Part shown: positions 5,449-8,069 of the stretch, piece after piece
Numbering within the stretch: position 1 is the stretch's first letter
How the letters are laid out: each line of letters opens with the position of its first letter
DNA from: Eubacteriales bacterium
GTDB lineage: Bacteria; Bacillota; Clostridia; Peptostreptococcales; Anaerovoracaceae
DNA length: 8,069 nucleotides
Reading direction: 5' to 3'
Assembly (NCBI GenBank): GCA_028692535.1
Contig: JAQUXD010000075.1
Span: 1 to 8,069 of the forward strand
Notes under the pieces: model-generated
What the model saw: the letters and a program-made list of their open reading frames with translations, nothing else
What the model was told of the DNA's origin: nothing
Database searches by the model: none
Made by a program: the position numbers and the translations under genes

Positions 5449-6516
5449 ATGAAGATGCCTCAAGAGATCAAAAAAGCATCCACTATGAACCTGATCGCCG
5501 TCGCGATTCTTCTCGGCGCTATCGCCTGGCTGGGTTTTGCGCAAGTGTTTTCCTCCTATATCGTAGGGATATTCTGGCTTTCATGTATTGGAATCATTAT
5601 GGCCACCTCTCTGAATCTGACCAACGGTTTTCTGGGCCAAATGGCCCTGGGGCATGCAGGATTCATGCTCATTGGCGCCTATACATCGGCGCTTCTGTCT
5701 CTGGCTATGGTCCGGGCGGATGTGTTGGCCGGTGAAGGTGTTCAACAGCTGATACGATTCGTTATCTGCATTGTGGCCTCGGCGCTGCTGGCCGGACTGT
5801 TCGGTATCCTTGTCGGTATTCCGGCGCTGCGTCTTCGCGGAGACTATCTGGCGATCATTACGCTGGGCTTCGGTGAGATCATCCGGGTCGTCATCCAGGG
5901 CATTCCCTGGGCCGGCGCAGACGGACTGGGCCAAGGGTCGGCAAGTCCGGTACTTTACAAGACCGGTCTGGGTTTCAATAATGCAACGAAATCCCATTAC
6001 ATGTTTTTCATCGCTTTGCTCACAGTGCTCTGTGTGGCCGTGATCCTGACGTTTATCCGATCTCGTTTCGGACGGGCCATCATTTCCATACGCGACGACG
6101 AGATCGCCTCTGCCGCCAGCGGCATCGATACTACGTTCTACAAAGTGATGGGCTTTGCCTTTTCGGCTATGTTTGCAGGCATCGCAGGATCGATCTTTGC
6201 TGCCTGCTATTCTTCCCTCAACACGGGGAATATGGGTTTCATGGCGTCGGTCAACTACTTCGTGATGGTCGTGTTCGGAGGAATGGGTTCCATTACCGGC
6301 TCTATCGTAGCCGCCATCGGGCTTACAACGCTCAACGAAGCGCTGCGCTCTTTTGACGAATACCGGATGCTTGTGTACTCCGTGGTTTTGGTCCTGATGA
6401 TGATTTTCCGGCCTACAGGTTTGATGGGCACATACGAATTTTCTCTGACCAAGACCCTTGGCCGCTTCCGGGGCAAAGGCGCGGGAAAGAAACAGGAAGA
6501 GGAGGTGCAGGCGTAA
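5449..6516 (+). CDS. livM: Branched-chain amino-acid ABC transporter permease LivM
   Basis: The second membrane permease, 355 aa, partner of LivH in the inner-membrane channel. LivM landmarks are SLNLTNGFLGQMALGHAGF (54-72), IPALRLRGDYLAIITLGFGE (124-143), the ATPase-contact segment GRAIISIRDDEIASAASGI (208-226), and FGGMGSITGSIVAA (276-289). Several long hydrophobic stretches fit a multi-spanning protein, and the last 25 residues are charged and probably cytoplasmic. The chosen ATG has AAGGTG at 5436-5441, seven bases upstream, overlapping the end of livH; an ATG two codons later (5455) is a possible alternative. The stop TAA shares its last A with the ATG of livG, which points to translational coupling. 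Confidence 0.96.
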   Translation: MKMPQEIKKASTMNLIAVAILLGAIAWLGFAQVFSSYIVGIFWLSCIGIIMATSLNLTNGFLGQMALGHAGFMLIGAYTSALLSLAMVRADVLAGEGVQQLIRFVICIVASALLAGLFGILVGIPALRLRGDYLAIITLGFGEIIRVVIQGIPWAGADGLGQGSASPVLYKTGLGFNNATKSHYMFFIALLTVLCVAVILTFIRSRFGRAIISIRDDEIASAASGIDTTFYKVMGFAFSAMFAGIAGSIFAACYSSLNTGNMGFMASVNYFVMVVFGGMGSITGSIVAAIGLTTLNEALRSFDEYRMLVYSVVLVLMMIFRPTGLMGTYEFSLTKTLGRFRGKGAGKKQEEEVQA

Positions 6517-7316
6517 TGGATAACGGCACACAGCTTTCCACAGACAGAGAAACTCCCCTGATCAAGGTCAGTCATCTGGGCATCACCTTCGGCGGTCTTC
6601 GGGCTGTGAACGATTTTAATCTGGAAATCGGAGAAAATGAACTGGTAGGTTTGATCGGTCCCAACGGGGCAGGAAAGACCACCGTCTTCAATCTGCTCAC
6701 CGGCGTCTATGTTCCTACAGAAGGAGATTACTTTTTCCTCGGGCAGCGCATGAACGGTAAAAAGACCCATCAGGTGGTCCAAAGCGGCATCGCCAGGACG
6801 TTCCAGAACATCCGTCTTTTCAAGCAGATGACGGTGCTGGAAAACGTGAAAGTGGCGATGAACCCTTATTATTCTTACAACTTGTTTTCCGCCCTGTTTC
6901 GAACGGGGAAGTATTGGGAAAGCGAAGCGGAAAATGAGGCCAAAGCCCGGGAACTCCTGGAGATTTTCAACCTGCAGGACAAAGCGGACTACATTGCGGA
7001 AAATCTGCCTTACGGGCAGCAGCGGAAGCTGGAGATCGCCCGGGCTCTGGCCACGGGCATGAAACTCTTGCTTTTGGACGAGCCGGCGGCCGGCATGAAT
7101 CCCACTGAAACGGCCGAGCTGCTGGAATGTATTCGCATCATCCGTCAGCGATTCAATATCTCCATCCTCCTGATCGAACACGATATGAGTCTGGTCATGA
7201 AAATTTGTGAGCATATCATCGTTATCGACTACGGGACCACCATCGCCCGGGGGACTCCAGAGGAGATCTCCTCTGATCCGAAGGTCATCGCCGCCTATTT
7301 GGGCGAAGAAGACTAG
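6516..7316 (+). CDS. livG: Branched-chain amino-acid ABC transporter ATP-binding protein LivG
   Basis: A cytoplasmic ATPase subunit of 266 aa that powers the LivHM channel with LivF. Motifs in order are Walker A GPNGAGKTT (48-56), Q-loop Gln97 in RTFQNIRLF, the LivG-type signature LPYGQQRKLEIARAL (164-178) in place of LSGGQ, Walker B LLLLDEP (184-190), and the switch His222 in IEHDM. The LivG-specific C-terminal helix ends in KVIAAYLGEED. All catalytic residues are present. The ATG overlaps the livM stop by one base and has a very strong Shine-Dalgarno, AGGAGGTG, at 6500-6507, eight bases upstream. About 15 residues precede the usual LivG N-terminus (LIKVSHLGITFGG). Confidence 0.97.
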   Translation: MDNGTQLSTDRETPLIKVSHLGITFGGLRAVNDFNLEIGENELVGLIGPNGAGKTTVFNLLTGVYVPTEGDYFFLGQRMNGKKTHQVVQSGIARTFQNIRLFKQMTVLENVKVAMNPYYSYNLFSALFRTGKYWESEAENEAKARELLEIFNLQDKADYIAENLPYGQQRKLEIARALATGMKLLLLDEPAAGMNPTETAELLECIRIIRQRFNISILLIEHDMSLVMKICEHIIVIDYGTTIARGTPEEISSDPKVIAAYLGEED

Positions 7317-7341
7317 TGTCACGGGAAAGGATTCTATTAAG

Positions 7342-8049
7342 ATGCTAACGATTGAAAATCTACATGTGTCCTACGGCGCGATTCATGCGATCAAAGGAAT
7401 CAGCCTGAAAGTCCTGGACGGAGAGATCGTATCTTTGATCGGCGCCAACGGGGCGGGCAAGACCACCATCCTCCATACGATCACCGGACTGATCTCCGCA
7501 TCCGAAGGGACCATCGAATACAACGGAGCGGATCTGCGCAAAACAGCGCCCAACAAGATCGTTTCCATGGGACTGGCTCACGTGCCCGAAGGACGCCACG
7601 TCTTTACGCGTATGACGGTCCAGGAAAACCTCTACATGGGGGCTTTTCATCGCAAAGAAAAGCTTTCTGAAATGGATGGGGATCTGGAACGGGTCTATGA
7701 GAGCTTCCCCCGGCTCAAAGAGCGGGAAAAGCAGCTTGCGGGCACTTTGTCCGGCGGCGAGCAACAGATGCTGGCCACAGGTCGAGCCATGATGAGCAAT
7801 CCGAAGATGATCGTCATGGACGAGCCTTCGATGGGGCTTTCTCCCATGCTGGTCCGGGAAGTGTTTCACATCATCGAAAAGATGCACGAAAGCGGCATCA
7901 CCGTTCTTCTTGTTGAACAGAATGCCAAAATGGCTCTGTCCATCGCAGATCGAGCCTATGTGCTGGAGACCGGGCGCATCGCCATGGAAGGCGATGCGGA
8001 AGAACTGCTCAACGATCCCCGAGTCAAAAAGGCGTATCTGGGAGCTTAA
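7342..8049 (+). CDS. livF: Branched-chain amino-acid ABC transporter ATP-binding protein LivF
   Basis: The second ATPase subunit, 235 aa, the usual LivF length. The start MLTIENLHVSYGAIHAIKGI aligns with the family. The open frame extends upstream into livG, but that part (from 7207) is out-of-frame sequence without LivF similarity and is rejected. GGGAAAGG at 7323-7330 is the likely ribosome site, with a rather long 11-base gap. Motifs are Walker A GANGAGKTT (34-42), VPEGRHVF (81-88) at the Q-loop, signature LSGGEQQMLATGRAM (136-150), Walker B MIVMDEP (156-162) with Glu161, and VEQN (191-194), where LivF proteins carry Gln in place of the switch His. It ends KKAYLGA, like its relatives. It lies 25 bp after livG and completes the importer operon. 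Confidence 0.97.
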   Translation: MLTIENLHVSYGAIHAIKGISLKVLDGEIVSLIGANGAGKTTILHTITGLISASEGTIEYNGADLRKTAPNKIVSMGLAHVPEGRHVFTRMTVQENLYMGAFHRKEKLSEMDGDLERVYESFPRLKEREKQLAGTLSGGEQQMLATGRAMMSNPKMIVMDEPSMGLSPMLVREVFHIIEKMHESGITVLLVEQNAKMALSIADRAYVLETGRIAMEGDAEELLNDPRVKKAYLGA

Positions 8050-8057
8050 TACGACGG

Positions 8058-8069
8058 GCGCTGCAGCGC
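8058..8069. other. Perfect 12-bp palindrome at the window end
   Basis: GCGCTGCAGCGC is self-complementary and begins eight bases after the livF stop. The window ends here, so a longer stem or a following T run cannot be seen. It may be part of the operon terminator. Confidence 0.3.

Noticed and set aside
5581..7322. Long - strand open frames opposite livM and livG (5581-6531 and 6255-7322)
   Set aside because: They lie fully over conserved transporter genes, have no credible ribosome sites, and their compositions are typical of antisense shadows.
7207..7341. Upstream extension of the livF frame into livG
   Set aside because: The 45 extra residues show no LivF similarity and overlap livG out of frame; LivF proteins begin at the MLTIENLHVSYG position.
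6516..8049. Degenerate ABC motifs: LPYGQQ in LivG, VPEG and VEQN in LivF
   Set aside because: These departures from the general ABC consensus are normal for LivG and LivF families and do not indicate loss of function.

Overview
The window comes from a low-to-moderate GC Gram-positive bacterium, most likely an anaerobic member of the Bacillota (Clostridia). The support is a LytR-CpsA-Psr (LCP) wall-polymer protein, a substrate-binding lipoprotein with a lipobox, strong Shine-Dalgarno sites, sigma-A-type promoters, and a Pgi of the short Firmicutes type. All eight protein genes lie on the + strand and none is broken, although the first is cut by the window edge.

Region 1 (1-2955) is the end of a cell-surface polysaccharide cluster. 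It holds the C-terminal part of a CapD/PglF/WbpM-type NDP-sugar 4,6-dehydratase, then glucose-6-phosphate isomerase (pgi), then an LCP protein. The gaps are short and hold no terminator, so the three are probably co-transcribed. The logic is consistent: Pgi sits at the branch that supplies fructose-6-phosphate for amino sugars, the dehydratase modifies a UDP-sugar, and LCP proteins join finished polymers to peptidoglycan. A clear intrinsic terminator (3007-3041) closes the unit.

Region 2 (3042-8049) is a complete branched-chain amino-acid type (HAAT) ABC importer in the order substrate-binding protein, LivH, LivM, LivG, LivF. A strong promoter (TTGACA, 17 bp, TATTAT) precedes the binding-protein gene, with an A-rich tract and a 7-bp inverted repeat upstream of it. 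A 164-bp gap then separates the binding-protein gene from livH. It carries a second good promoter, a long stem-loop overlapping that promoter's start site, and a short segment that can be drawn as an H-type RNA pseudoknot ahead of the TTG start of livH. From livH to livF the genes are tightly packed. The lipoprotein captures the amino acid outside the membrane, LivH and LivM form the channel, and LivG and LivF hydrolyse ATP.

Region 3 (8050-8069) begins with a 12-bp perfect palindrome, possibly the start of a terminator cut by the window end.

I found no mobile element, CRISPR array, tRNA, rRNA or defence system. The genes are ordinary family members. The least explained sequence is in the two regulatory gaps, chiefly the livH leader.
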